Positions 43,140 through 51,401 of a DNA stretch of 64,000 nucleotides are shown here, in pieces. Source of the stretch: Tissierellia bacterium (lineage in GTDB: Bacteria; Bacillota; Clostridia; Tissierellales; Peptoniphilaceae). Each line of letters starts with the position of its first letter. Positions within the stretch are counted from its first letter, which is position 1. Where the stretch lies: assembly GCA_030535395.1 (NCBI GenBank), contig JAUNLK010000010.1, forward strand, positions 1 through 64,000. Reading direction: 5' to 3'. A program made the translations under genes and the position numbers. The notes under the pieces are model-generated. The model was not told where the DNA came from. It searched no databases and saw nothing but the letters and a program-made list of their open reading frames with translations.

Positions 43140-43255
43140 AGGACGGGGGCGAGGCCCGGGAATCTTCCCCGGAAACGCTCGGGGCGGGGAATCCAAGGTG
43201 GGGGATTTTTGCCCCGGAAAATCCCCCGAAAGTGGGGAATTGGGGGGATTTTTAT
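43140..43255. other. G-run-rich intergenic tract upstream of the rplM promoter
   Basis: The 300 bases between the GntR start and rplM hold no gene. About 115 of them carry at least six runs of four or more G on the + strand and a perfect 10-bp hairpin (43200-43209 with 43218-43227, GGGGGATTTT/AAAATCCCCC), followed by another GGGGGGATTTTT at about 43242-43253. It might act as a weak terminator, a structured operator or a G-quadruplex-forming stretch; none is demonstrated. Confidence 0.5.
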
Positions 43256-43266
43256 TGTTAAATCAA

Positions 43267-43295
43267 TTGACAAGTGCCCATGGATGCTGTAAAAT
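43267..43295 (+). promoter_or_regulatory. Promoter of rplM-rpsI
   Basis: Perfect TTGACA (43267-43272), 17-base spacer, TAAAAT (43290-43295). About 63 bases of leader precede rplM. Confidence 0.85.
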
Positions 43296-43364
43296 ACTCT
43301 GCAGTGTTTAAAAGCCCCGGAAACTTTTTGTACACCATCACGTCACAAGTAGTGGGAGGTCAAG

Positions 43365-43793
43365 ATGAAAACTACTATGGCAAAAGCCAATGAAATTGAT
43401 AGAAAATGGTATGTCATCGACGCCGAAGACATGGTTTTGGGTCGCATGGCTACCGAAATTGCCATGATCCTTCGTGGTAAGCGCAAGCCCATTTACACCC
43501 CAAATGTGGACACCGGCGACTATGTCATCGTTATTAATGCAGATAAAGTTAAGCTCACCGGCAACAAATGGGATCAAAAAATTCATGCGTACCACACGGG
43601 ATACCCCGGTGGCCGTCGTGAAATCGGCTACCGTGACCTTCGGGAGAAGCATCCGGAGCGCATCGTAGAGTACGCCGTCAAGGGAATGCTGCCCAAGAAT
43701 CGTCTGGGTCGCGCAATGTTCCGCAAACTGAAGGTCTATGCTGGCAGCGAGCATCCCCATGCCGCTCAGCAGCCCGAAGTTTATGAGTTTTAA
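43365..43793 (+). CDS. rplM: Ribosomal protein uL13
   Basis: A 142-residue large-subunit protein L13. Family blocks are all present: [19 protein letters not shown], the [11 protein letters not shown] strand, H-x-G-Y-P-G-G-R, and [13 protein letters not shown] near the C-terminus. GGGAGGTCAAG precedes ATG 43365. Codon use is of the selected type seen in tuf. It forms the usual rplM-rpsI pair, here driven by its own strong promoter and away from other ribosomal-protein genes. Confidence 0.98.
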   Translation: MKTTMAKANEIDRKWYVIDAEDMVLGRMATEIAMILRGKRKPIYTPNVDTGDYVIVINADKVKLTGNKWDQKIHAYHTGYPGGRREIGYRDLREKHPERIVEYAVKGMLPKNRLGRAMFRKLKVYAGSEHPHAAQQPEVYEF

Positions 43794-43810
43794 TGGGAAA
43801 GGGTGATTCA

Positions 43811-44203
43811 ATGGCTCAACAACAATATCGTGGAACCGGTAGAAGAAAAACGTCGGTAGCCCAGGTTCGCCTGCTCCCCGGCTCCGGTACCTTTACAATC
43901 AACGGTCGTCCCATCGAAGAGTACTTTGGCTATGAGACCCTGCGTGCAGTGGCTCTCTCCCCCCTGGTACTCACTGAAAATCAAGGGGCCTTTGACGTTA
44001 TGGTTCGCGTCAAGGGCGGTGGCTTCACTGGCCAAGCCGGTGCCATCCGTCACGGGGTTGCCCGTGCCCTCCTGCTGGCCGATCCCGAACTCCGTCCCGT
44101 TCTCAAACGCGCCGGTTTCCTCACTCGGGACTCCCGCATGAAGGAACGTAAAAAATACGGTCTCAAGAAAGCTCGGAAGGCACCCCAATTCTCCAAGCGT
44201 TAA
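43811..44203 (+). CDS. rpsI: Ribosomal protein uS9
   Basis: A 130-residue small-subunit protein S9: [12 protein letters not shown] near the N-terminus, [14 protein letters not shown] in the middle, and the basic tail ending K-A-P-Q-F-S-K-R that reaches the ribosomal P site. The ATG at 43811 is chosen because homology starts there and AAAGGGTGA lies upstream; an in-frame earlier codon overlaps the rplM stop. Followed by a terminator. Confidence 0.98.
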   Translation: MAQQQYRGTGRRKTSVAQVRLLPGSGTFTINGRPIEEYFGYETLRAVALSPLVLTENQGAFDVMVRVKGGGFTGQAGAIRHGVARALLLADPELRPVLKRAGFLTRDSRMKERKKYGLKKARKAPQFSKR

Positions 44204-44213
44204 GATCACAGAG

Positions 44214-44247
44214 AAAACCTCCCATCCCTTGGATGTGGGGTTTTTTT
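44214..44247 (+). terminator. rpsI terminator
   Basis: AAACCTCCCATCC/GGATGTGGGGTTT hairpin with one wobble and a seven-T run. Confidence 0.88.
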
Positions 44248-44291
44248 GTGCCCAAAATCAAAGGGCTGAGGGGCCTTTTGGAAAAAGCGGC

Positions 44292-44320
44292 AAAAAAAGA
44301 GTGAGCCATTGGCTCACTCC
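44292..44320 (-). terminator. Terminator of the ABC exporter operon
   Basis: GAGTGAGCC/GGCTCACTC hairpin with an A-run on the + strand, reading as a T-run after the minus-strand permease gene. Confidence 0.88.
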
Positions 44321-44361
44321 GTGGAGTTTTGGAAGAGGGCCCTCCCCTGGGGCCTGAAGTT

Positions 44362-45945
44362 TTAGTAGTGATAGAGCTTGAGGTCCCTCACCAGAAGGAA
44401 GAGGACGCCCAGGGCGCCGTAGACCAACAGGACCATGGCCAACATGAAAATCACCATCTGATACTGCATCAGGGCACCCCCCACAAAGATGAGGAAGAAG
44501 GTGAAGATCAAAGAGCCCAGGGAGGAGATGAGGGTCTGCTTGGAGTTTTTTGCAAGCTTCTGGGGGTCGTCCCAGTCGTAATTGGCAAATCGCAGATCCA
44601 CCGCAAGGCTCAGGGCATTGATGAAGATGAGATAGCCCACAGAGCCCAAGAGGGAGAGGATCACCGTGGCCCCCTGGGGCTTCAGGGTGACAAAGATCAC
44701 CACCTCGGTGAAGAGGAGGAAGGGGAGCACCTGGACAATGGCCGCCGTCAGTTTCCCCCAGATGACCCTCAGAGAGGAGAGGGGCAGGGTGTAGCTCACA
44801 TAGGCCGCCTTCCCCTCCAGGCTGAACTGGAGGGTGGAGAGATTGAGGACTGAGGCCAGGAAGAAGATGGTCAGGAAGATGAGTCCATCCCTGGGGACGA
44901 AGTCAAAGAATTCCAAATAGGCATTGATGAGCTCCTGGGTCATGGGGAGGATGGCAATGGCAGCCACGGCTAGAACCATGAAGACGCTGAAGAAAGTGTT
45001 CATCACCACGGCGGGGACCGACCAGTAGAGGCGGATCTCCTTGAGGACCTGAGCCACAAAGGGGTGGCGGGGGCGGAAGTCCTTTTGAGCCACGGCCTTG
45101 TTTTGGCTGCGCTCTTCAAAGCGGTAGGAGAGGCTGAAGTAGTTGCTCTTCATGACCCAGTAGAAGGCCAAGAGGATCAGCGCGGTAAAGAGGACTGCCC
45201 CCAAGAGGTAGAGGAAATTCCCCGTGAGGAGATTTTGGAAAATGGGGAGCCCGTCGGCGAGACCGGAAAAACGCTGGTAGAATGCGGCAATTTCTCTAAA
45301 TTCCGTGAAGATTTGATAGTAGTAGAGCCCGCCCCCCAGGACAAAGATCAGCAGATAGAGGAGGGATTTTCCCCAGATGGGAAGGGCCACAGGGGGGAGG
45401 ACCTTGGCCGCAGCGATTCTCAGCAGATAGCCCAAGTGGGAAAAGCCCAAATAGAAGATCATAAAGGTGAGGTAGTAGAGGAAGAAATAGCCCACGGACA
45501 GATGGGCCGCCATCATGAGGACAATGGGCGCAATGGTCATGGCCGAGATCAGGGGAAAGTCAAAGGCCATGCCCCCCAGAAATTTGGAAGCCAGATGTTC
45601 CTTTATGGAAATGGGCAGGGGCCAGAGGGTGTTTCTGTCCTGATCATTGTAGTAGACCGTGCGAAGGCTGAAGAAGCCAAAGAGGATGAAGATGATGAAG
45701 TTGATGATGGCGGAGAAGTCCAAGAGTTTCAGAATTCTTGCTCCGGTGAAGTAGACATCAAAGGCCTCATCTCCCATGAGGGACAGATTCCCGGCGATGA
45801 TAAAAAGGGGAATGAAGCCCCCAATAAAGGCGTAGGCAATGAAGCTGAAGATGTACATGACCACGGCCAGAACCGTATTCTTCTGCCTGAGCCTCCCCAA
45901 ATTGCGGCGAAATTCCAGTTTTGAAAGGAGGATAATTTTAGACAT
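44362..45945 (-). CDS. ABC-2-type exporter permease
   Basis: A 527-residue integral membrane protein with about twelve hydrophobic segments, arranged as a large ABC exporter permease. No single enzymatic motif is expected. The N-terminal cytosolic segment (F-R-R-N-L-G-R-L-R-Q-K-N-T) and the membrane pattern resemble the putative ABC exporter families found beside an ATPase gene in Bacillota. Its start overlaps the end of the ATPase gene by eight bases, so the two make one transporter. The substrate is unknown. Confidence 0.85.
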   Translation of the reverse strand: MSKIILLSKLEFRRNLGRLRQKNTVLAVVMYIFSFIAYAFIGGFIPLFIIAGNLSLMGDEAFDVYFTGARILKLLDFSAIINFIIFILFGFFSLRTVYYNDQDRNTLWPLPISIKEHLASKFLGGMAFDFPLISAMTIAPIVLMMAAHLSVGYFFLYYLTFMIFYLGFSHLGYLLRIAAAKVLPPVALPIWGKSLLYLLIFVLGGGLYYYQIFTEFREIAAFYQRFSGLADGLPIFQNLLTGNFLYLLGAVLFTALILLAFYWVMKSNYFSLSYRFEERSQNKAVAQKDFRPRHPFVAQVLKEIRLYWSVPAVVMNTFFSVFMVLAVAAIAILPMTQELINAYLEFFDFVPRDGLIFLTIFFLASVLNLSTLQFSLEGKAAYVSYTLPLSSLRVIWGKLTAAIVQVLPFLLFTEVVIFVTLKPQGATVILSLLGSVGYLIFINALSLAVDLRFANYDWDDPQKLAKNSKQTLISSLGSLIFTFFLIFVGGALMQYQMVIFMLAMVLLVYGALGVLFLLVRDLKLYHY

Positions 45946-46654
45946 GCTCCTGCATCCTCTCCATAAAGAGATCCTCCAGGGTACCGGATTTTAAGAGCTC
46001 CTTGGCATCTCCAAAGAGGAGGAGGCGGCCGTCCCTGATGATGGCCAGCTTATTGCAGAGTTTCTCCGCCACTTCCAGGACGTGGGTGGAAAAGAGAATG
46101 GTGGTGCCCTCATTTTGGGCCATCTCAATGAAGCGCTCCCGGACAAAGCGGGTGGCCATGGGGTCCAGGCCCACAAAGGGCTCGTCCAGGACGAAGAGGC
46201 CGGGGCTGTGGATCATGGCCCCAATGAGGGCCAGCTTCTGCTGCATGCCGTGGGAGTAGCCCTTAATGGCCTCCCCCAGGCGGTCCCGAATGCCAAAGGC
46301 CTGGGCCAGGGTCTCAATCTTCTCCTTCCGAACTTCGTAGGGGAGTTCGAAAATATCGGCGATGAAATTCAAATACTCAATGCCTCGCATCCACTCGTAG
46401 AGCTCGGGATTGTCGGGGACATAGGCCAGCTCCCGCTTGGCCTCCACGGGATTTTGGGTGATGTCGTGGCCATTGATGGTGATGCTTCCCTCCTCAAAGG
46501 GAATGAGGCCCAGGGCGGACTTAATGGTGGTGGTCTTCCCGGCCCCATTGGAACCAATGAAGCCGCAGATGTCCCCCTTCTCCAGGGAAAAGGAGATGTC
46601 GTGGAGGACCTGCTTTCGATCGTAATATTTAGATAAATGCTGGATATTTAGCAT
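45938..46654 (-). CDS. ABC transporter ATP-binding protein
   Basis: A 238-residue ABC ATPase. Walker A G-S-N-G-A-G-K-T-T, Q-loop region, signature Y-S-H-G-M-Q-Q-K (usually LSGGQ; this is a common variant in ABC-2 exporters), Walker B L-F-V-L-D-E-P-F-V-G-L-D and the H-loop F-S-T-H are all present. It pairs with the downstream permease gene. The first ATG has AAAGGAG upstream. In the promoter region a TTGAAC / GATAGT pair with 16-base spacing encloses an inverted repeat of C5/G5 (46708-46721), which might be an operator. Confidence 0.94.
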   Translation of the reverse strand: MLNIQHLSKYYDRKQVLHDISFSLEKGDICGFIGSNGAGKTTTIKSALGLIPFEEGSITINGHDITQNPVEAKRELAYVPDNPELYEWMRGIEYLNFIADIFELPYEVRKEKIETLAQAFGIRDRLGEAIKGYSHGMQQKLALIGAMIHSPGLFVLDEPFVGLDPMATRFVRERFIEMAQNEGTTILFSTHVLEVAEKLCNKLAIIRDGRLLLFGDAKELLKSGTLEDLFMERMQEHV

Positions 46655-46771
46655 ATTCGCTCCTTTATTTCAAGATTTCAAAGGTTACTTTCTCTAAAAC
46701 TATCACACCCCCTCGGGGGAGTTCAAGAAAAATCCATGTAAAGCCCCTCGTGGAAGATCATCAACCATCCA

Positions 46772-46780
46772 TGCTATAAT
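46772..46780 (+). promoter_or_regulatory. Extended -10 promoter of tdk-psuK-psuG
   Basis: TGC-TATAAT, 20 bases before the tdk start, with AAGGAGG between them; no clear -35 box. Confidence 0.62.
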
Positions 46781-46800
46781 ATGACTCCAAGGAGGCCTAA

Positions 46801-47376
46801 ATGCATCAATACAAGGGGCGATTACTCGTCCACACGGGAAGTATGTTTTCAGGAAAAACCAGCAGTTTAGAGCGGGAGATCAAGCGCTTTCGAATCGCAG
46901 GCTATGCCACGGAAGTCTTCAAACCCAATACCGATACTCGCTTTCGTAAAAATGCCATCACCAGTCACGACGACACCCACACCGCCGCAGTGGTGGTGGA
47001 CCACATTGGTGAAATTCTCCAGCGGGTGGAGGAGTATCAGCCGTCGGTGATTGCCATTGACGAGGTTCAATTTCTCGGCGGGGAAGTGGCGGAGATCATT
47101 GAAGCTTTGGAGTCCCTTTTGAAGGAGGGAAAGACCGTGGTGGTGGCGGGTCTGGACATGGACTTTGAGGGCAGGCCCTTCGATCTGGTAAAGGAGCTCA
47201 TGGTTCGGGCCGACTATGTGGACAAGCACCACGCGGTCTGTGCACGCTGTGGCAGTGATGGGTGGATCTCCCACCGGATCACCAAGGAGGCGGCTCGGGT
47301 GGTCATTGGTGCCTCGGAGACCTATGAACCCCTGTGCCGCAACTGTTATATTGAGGTGCAAGAGGGTGAAAACTAG
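46801..47376 (+). CDS. tdk: Thymidine kinase
   Basis: A 191-residue type II thymidine kinase salvaging thymidine to dTMP. The P-loop G13-S-M-F-S-G-K-T, the catalytic Glu88 in I-D-E-V-Q-F, the lasso-loop Y-E-P-L-C-R block and a four-cysteine zinc site (Cys147, Cys150, Cys179, Cys182) are all seen. AAGGAGG precedes the ATG. It is the first gene of an overlapping three-gene operon with psuK and psuG, which suggests a shared nucleoside-salvage role. Confidence 0.97.
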   Translation: MHQYKGRLLVHTGSMFSGKTSSLEREIKRFRIAGYATEVFKPNTDTRFRKNAITSHDDTHTAAVVVDHIGEILQRVEEYQPSVIAIDEVQFLGGEVAEIIEALESLLKEGKTVVVAGLDMDFEGRPFDLVKELMVRADYVDKHHAVCARCGSDGWISHRITKEAARVVIGASETYEPLCRNCYIEVQEGEN

Positions 47377-48310
47377 AGATTACGCCGTGGTGATGGGGGG
47401 CGCCAATGTGGACATTGTGGGCAGGCCCCTGGAAAAGCTGGAGCGCTACGACTCCAATATTGGCACCGTCCACATGGTGGCCGGGGGCGTGGGGCGAAAT
47501 ATTGCAGAGAATTTGGCCCGCCGGGGAATCTTCACCGAGATCATCTGCGCCATGGCAGACGACAGCTACGGAAAATTCTTAAAGGGCCACAGTATAGAGC
47601 ATCTCTCCTTTGCCCACGCCCATGAGGTGGCGGGAGGGCGAACGGGGGTCTATCTGGTCCTCCTGGATCACGACGGGGAAATGGACACGGCCATCAACGA
47701 CATGGCCGCCATGGACGCCCTCACCCCAGAAGTTTTGGAAACTCGCCGGGAGGTCCTGGCGGGGGCCAAGATTTGGGTCATGGACACCAATCTCCCCCGG
47801 GAGAGCATTGAGTGGATTTTGGCGGCGGCCAGAGAACTGAACAAGCCCATCATTGTGGACGGCGTCAGCGCCCCCAAGGTGGTGAAGCTCAAGGGACTCC
47901 TCCAGGGCATCCACAGCCTCAAGTGCAATCAGTACGAGGCCCAGGCCCTCACGGGGATCCACCCCGGCAGCTTGGAGGAGATCATCGCCTGTGGCCAGGC
48001 CCTCAGAAGGGAGGGCGTGGGAAATGTGGTCCTCACCCTGGGGGCCCGGGGGGCCTACGCCTTTACGGAGGAGGGCCGCTACCACGTCTACGGCGCCCCC
48101 CTGGAAGTCACCAATGCCACCGGCGCGGGGGATGCCTTTGTGGCCGCCCTGGCCCTGGGGGCCTACAGGAATTTGAATTTTTTAGACACAGTCATGGATG
48201 CCACGGCCTACAGCCGCCTCACCCTACAGGCGGAGGAGTCCGTGGTGGAGGAATTGGAGCCCGAGGAGCTCATTGGGGAGCGAAAGGAGATCAAGTATGA
48301 AACAATTTGA
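47366..48310 (+). CDS. psuK: Pseudouridine kinase (PfkB family)
   Basis: A 314-residue PfkB-type sugar kinase. Motifs are G-G-A-N-V-D at the N-terminus, the A-G-G-V-G-R-N-I-A-E-N-L substrate loop and the C-terminal D-T/N-A-T-G-A-G-D-A-F-V signature with the catalytic Asp. Placement immediately before psuG identifies it as pseudouridine kinase, making pseudouridine 5'-phosphate. The start is GTG 47366, inside the tdk 3' end (11-base overlap) and preceded by GAGG nine bases upstream. Its 3' end in turn overlaps psuG by 14 bases. Confidence 0.93.
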   Translation: MKTRDYAVVMGGANVDIVGRPLEKLERYDSNIGTVHMVAGGVGRNIAENLARRGIFTEIICAMADDSYGKFLKGHSIEHLSFAHAHEVAGGRTGVYLVLLDHDGEMDTAINDMAAMDALTPEVLETRREVLAGAKIWVMDTNLPRESIEWILAAARELNKPIIVDGVSAPKVVKLKGLLQGIHSLKCNQYEAQALTGIHPGSLEEIIACGQALRREGVGNVVLTLGARGAYAFTEEGRYHVYGAPLEVTNATGAGDAFVAALALGAYRNLNFLDTVMDATAYSRLTLQAEESVVEELEPEELIGERKEIKYETI

Positions 48311-49229
48311 GGGACTGAAAAAGTACGTGGACATCAAAGACGAGGTGCGGGAGGCCTTGGAGCGGGGCAAGCCCGTGGTGGCCCTGGAGTCCACCATTAT
48401 CTCCCATGGCATGCCCTATCCCCAAAATTTGGAGACGGCCAAAAAGTGCGAGGAGATCCTCCGCCAGGAGGGGGTAGTGCCCGCCACCACCGCCATCATC
48501 GGTGGCAGAATCAAAGTGGGCCTCACGGAGGAGGAGCTGGAATTTATGGCTACCTCCGATAAAATCATCAAGGCCAGCCGCAGGGACTACGCCCACATTG
48601 TGGCCCGGGGCCTCCACGGCGCCACCACCGTGGCCACCTCCATTATCACCGCGGGCCTGGCGGGGATTCCCATACTGGTCACCGGGGGCATTGGCGGGGT
48701 CCACCGGGGGGCCCAGGAGACCATGGACATCTCCCGAGACCTCCAGGAACTGGCGGGCACCGACATCGCCGTGGTCTGCGCCGGCTCCAAGTCCATTCTG
48801 GACATTGGCCTCACTCTGGAGTACCTGGAGACCTACGGGGTCCCCGTGGTGGGCTACACCACCAGCGAAATGCCCGCCTTCTACACCCCCAAGAGCGGCC
48901 ACAAGGTGGACTATCAGTACGACGACACCGACCTTCTGGCCCAAATGATGAAGACCAAGTGGGACCTCAATCTACAGGGGGGCGTCCTGGTCACCGTGCC
49001 CATTCCCGAGGCCGATGCCATGGACGGCGAGGTCATTGAAAAGGCCATCCAAGAGGCCCTGAAGGAGGCCGAGGCCCAGGGTATCCACGGCAAGGAGACC
49101 ACGCCCTTCCTCCTCTCCAAGGTGGTGGAAGTCACCGGTGGCGACAGCTTAAAGGCCAATATCTCCCTGGTCCTCAACAACACCCGGGTGGGGGCCCGCC
49201 TGGCCAAGTCCTACGCCGAGCTGCAGTAG
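48297..49229 (+). CDS. psuG: Pseudouridine-5'-phosphate glycosidase
   Basis: A 310-residue enzyme splitting pseudouridine 5'-phosphate into uracil and ribose 5-phosphate. The family blocks A-L-E-S-T-I-I-S-H-G-M-P-Y-P, V-P-A-T-x-A-I-I-G-G, T-V-A-T-S-I-I-T-A-G-L-A-G-I, F-V/T-G-G-I-G-G-V-H-R-G and the V-V-C-A-G-S-K-S-I-L-D region with the catalytic lysine are all present. The ATG at 48297 follows AAAGGAG. With psuK it allows breakdown of pseudouridine from RNA turnover. Confidence 0.97.
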   Translation: MKQFEGLKKYVDIKDEVREALERGKPVVALESTIISHGMPYPQNLETAKKCEEILRQEGVVPATTAIIGGRIKVGLTEEELEFMATSDKIIKASRRDYAHIVARGLHGATTVATSIITAGLAGIPILVTGGIGGVHRGAQETMDISRDLQELAGTDIAVVCAGSKSILDIGLTLEYLETYGVPVVGYTTSEMPAFYTPKSGHKVDYQYDDTDLLAQMMKTKWDLNLQGGVLVTVPIPEADAMDGEVIEKAIQEALKEAEAQGIHGKETTPFLLSKVVEVTGGDSLKANISLVLNNTRVGARLAKSYAELQ

Positions 49230-49245
49230 CATTACAGCCCAAGTA

Positions 49246-49276
49246 CAGGGCCCTCCCAGTGGAGGGCCTTTTTTTG
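49246..49276 (+). terminator. psuG terminator
   Basis: GGCCCTCC/GGAGGGCC hairpin with CAGT loop and a seven-T run. Confidence 0.92.
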
Positions 49277-49299
49277 TGGGAATTTTTGGAGGGAAGGGT

Positions 49300-49333
49300 G
49301 CAAAAAAACCAGGGAGCCAAGGCCCACTGGTTT
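49300..49333 (-). terminator. Probable rodA terminator
   Basis: On the minus strand ACCAG...CTGGT closes an imperfect hairpin followed by a seven-T run, about 25 bases after the rodA stop. Confidence 0.65.
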
Positions 49334-49357
49334 GGATGGATGTTTTGAAAAGCGCCC

Positions 49358-50584
49358 CTATTTTCTCCTCTGGAAGCGCTTCTGCCGTTCCTCTTCAATT
49401 TTTTTGTCCCAGTACTCCAGGACGCTGTGCCAGTGCTTTTCCAGCCAGTCCTCCAGGGGATAGACCTCCCGCTCCTTGCGCCGGTTCATGCGGTGGTAGC
49501 GGACACTGAGGGCCAGGCCAATCATGGCAAAGTTCACCAATTGGAAGGAGCCCCCATAGGAGATAAAGGGAAGGGGGATCCCCGTTACAGGCATGAGGCC
49601 CAAAGTCATGCCGATATTCTCCCAAATGTGAATGAGAAAGACCGCCAGTATCCCCATGGACATATAGCGCCCCGATTTGTCGGAGGAGATCTCCCCCATG
49701 TGATAGAGGCGGTAGAAGAGGCCCAAATAGAGGATCAGAAGGAAGAATCCCCCCACAAAGCCCAGTTCCTCCACCAATACCGGGAAGATGAAGTCGGTCT
49801 CCTTGGTGGGGATGAAATTGAACTGGGTCTGAGGGCCCTTGTAGAGGCCCCGGCCGAAAAATTTTCCGCTGCCAATGGCAATGCGGCCCTCGTAGGCCTG
49901 ATAGCCGGAGCCTGAGATATTCTCCTCGGGGTGGAGGAAGTCGAAGATCCGGTCCTTCTGATAATTGTCCAAGCGGAGATAGAGGACCGGCAGGGAGACC
50001 AGCCCCGCCCCCATGGCGGCAAAGATGTACTTCCAGTCGATCTCGGCAAAGTAGAGCATAATGGCGATGAAAAAGAGAAAGACCATGGCCGTGCCGAAGT
50101 CCGGCTGGAGGAGGATGAGGCCCACGGGAAAACCGGCAAAGAGGAGGGTCTTGCCCAGGACCAGGGGCTTGTTGATTCGCTCCTCATGGGCCTCCAACCA
50201 GGCCGCCAGGGCAATGATGAGCCACACCTTTACAATCTCCGAGGGCTGGAAAGTGATGGGCCCCAGGGAGAGCCAGGACCGGGCCCCCCAGGTGCTCTCC
50301 CCGTGGCCGAAGACGAGGGTGGCCAGGAGAAAGAGGATGCTCAGGCCATAGAGGAGGAGGTAGTTTCGCTTCCAAAGGCGATAGTCCACCACCATGAGGA
50401 CCACCATGGTCACCAGGCCCAGGGCCGAGGCCACCCCCTGGCGGAGGAGGAAGGAACTCCCGCCCCCGGGCTGGGTGCGAACGGCGGAGGAGAGGACCAA
50501 AAGGCCCAGAAGGGTGAGGGCCAGGACAATGGCCAGGAGACTGAAGTCGATGTATTTTTTTCGGAAGAGGGGCAGACTCTTCAT
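49358..50584 (-). CDS. rodA: SEDS peptidoglycan glycosyltransferase RodA
   Basis: A 408-residue SEDS-family membrane protein with about ten hydrophobic helices, polymerising lipid II for cell-wall elongation. Signatures are R-S-W-L-S-L-G-P-I-T-F-Q-P-S-E, the L-Q-P-D-F-G-T-A motif with the essential Asp, and late G-L-M-P-V-T-G-I-P-L-P-F-I-S-Y-G-G-S. The start is not certain: ATG 50584 is used here; in-frame TTG/GTG codons lie up to 50617, and an AAGGTGAG upstream could favour a TTG near 50602. RodA rather than FtsW is chosen from the overall sequence; the distinction is moderate. A TATAAT for it lies at 50669-50674. Confidence 0.9.
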   Translation of the reverse strand: MKSLPLFRKKYIDFSLLAIVLALTLLGLLVLSSAVRTQPGGGSSFLLRQGVASALGLVTMVVLMVVDYRLWKRNYLLLYGLSILFLLATLVFGHGESTWGARSWLSLGPITFQPSEIVKVWLIIALAAWLEAHEERINKPLVLGKTLLFAGFPVGLILLQPDFGTAMVFLFFIAIMLYFAEIDWKYIFAAMGAGLVSLPVLYLRLDNYQKDRIFDFLHPEENISGSGYQAYEGRIAIGSGKFFGRGLYKGPQTQFNFIPTKETDFIFPVLVEELGFVGGFFLLILYLGLFYRLYHMGEISSDKSGRYMSMGILAVFLIHIWENIGMTLGLMPVTGIPLPFISYGGSFQLVNFAMIGLALSVRYHRMNRRKEREVYPLEDWLEKHWHSVLEYWDKKIEEERQKRFQRRK

Positions 50585-50668
50585 TTTCTTTATCAATGGC
50601 AAAAAGCTCACCTTCAAATCTTGAGATCATTTGAGAACGGCTACTGTAGTGGAATCTTTCCTCTGAAT

Positions 50669-50674
50669 ATTATA
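50669..50674 (-). promoter_or_regulatory. -10 element of rodA
   Basis: TATAAT on the minus strand (GGTATAATATTC context); the -35 region is weak. Confidence 0.45.
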
Positions 50675-50723
50675 CCTGAAAGGGGAAAGAAGTGGACTTG
50701 AAAGGAGCTGAGGAGCCAGGGCA

Positions 50724-50748
50724 CAAAAAAAGGAAGGTCTCCCTTCCC
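50724..50748 (-). terminator. Terminator of the XRE-ImmA-PolY-YolD operon
   Basis: On the minus strand GGAAGG-GAGA-CCTTCC followed by a seven-T run, directly after the last gene's stop. Confidence 0.9.
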
Positions 50749-50749
50749 T

Positions 50750-51052
50750 TTAATCTCCAGGGGCCGGTGCCAACTTTCGTCGGTGGCCCAGATACTGATA
50801 GCGGAGGAGGCCTCTATTTTCCTCACAGGGCTGCACCTTGAAGAAAAAATAGTGATCGGCCCCGTCCCTGGCATTGGGGGCATTGAGCTTGAAATAATTT
50901 TTCTCCGTGGTGACCATCATGTGGAGGATGTCCTCGGTGAGAAAGGTGAGGGGGGTGCTCACATTGGCACAGGCGTAGAAGTCCTCCTCAAATTGCTCGT
51001 AGTTGCCACTGAAGTAGTCGAATTGGACGCTGCTGCTCTTGAGTCTATTCAC
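50750..51052 (-). CDS. Small conserved-looking protein of unknown function, last gene of the PolY/YolD operon
   Basis: A 100-residue protein that I do not recognise. It starts at a GTG inside the 3' end of the YolD-like gene (eight-base overlap) and ends just before a terminator, so it belongs to the same transcript. The sequence is acidic and aromatic-rich in the first half (F-D-Y-F-S-G-N-Y-E-Q-F-E-E-D-F-Y), has a helical T-E-D-I-L-H-M-M segment and a strand-like Y-F-F-F-K-V, and ends in a basic/Pro tail. No membrane segment or signal peptide. The genetic coupling suggests a role with YolD or the polymerase; that is an inference only. Confidence 0.75.
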   Translation of the reverse strand: MNRLKSSSVQFDYFSGNYEQFEEDFYACANVSTPLTFLTEDILHMMVTTEKNYFKLNAPNARDGADHYFFFKVQPCEENRGLLRYQYLGHRRKLAPAPGD

Positions 51053-51401
51053 TTTCCACCCCCTCTGGAAGGGTCAGCCGGAGGATCTCCCCGTGGGCAA
51101 AATTGGGGAGGCCGTCGGCAGTTTTGAAATACAATTTTTCCTGGGTGAGCTGGTGGACGGTGCCCAGAAAGGGGGCCCTCCTCCTACTTGTGTAGAGGAG
51201 GACTCTCTGCCGGTTCAAAAGGAGCTGGCTCAAATAGAGGAGCTTCTCCTCCAGAGAGAGGCCTCCGGAGAAGTCCAGGCTGTCCCCCGCCTGGGCCAGG
51301 GCCGTGGCGTGTTCCGAAATAAAAAATCCCATCCACTTGGCCATCCCCCGGTCCACATAGGCCCTGGCCGAGGGATAGGGCAGATAGCTGCGGTCAATCA
51401 T
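51045..51401 (-). CDS. YolD-like family protein
   Basis: A 118-residue YolD-like protein. The family signature is visible as Y-V-D-R-G-M-A-K-W-M-G-F-F-I-S-E-H (usual D-R-G-M-x-K-W-x-x-x-x-L-P-E-H) near residues 15-31. The remaining part forms a likely small beta fold (R-V-L-L-Y-T, G-T-V-H-Q-L, L-Y-F-K-T). YolD-like proteins sit beside UvrX/UmuC-type Y-family polymerases in Bacillota and have been thought to serve as accessory factors in place of UmuD. The ATG overlaps the polymerase stop (ATGA). Confidence 0.88.
   Translation of the reverse strand: MIDRSYLPYPSARAYVDRGMAKWMGFFISEHATALAQAGDSLDFSGGLSLEEKLLYLSQLLLNRQRVLLYTSRRRAPFLGTVHQLTQEKLYFKTADGLPNFAHGEILRLTLPEGVESE

Noticed and set aside
46708-46721. 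C5/G5 palindrome in the ABC exporter promoter as a specific operator
   Set aside because: Short and composed of homopolymer runs; without a second copy or an adjacent regulator gene it cannot be distinguished from chance in this sequence.
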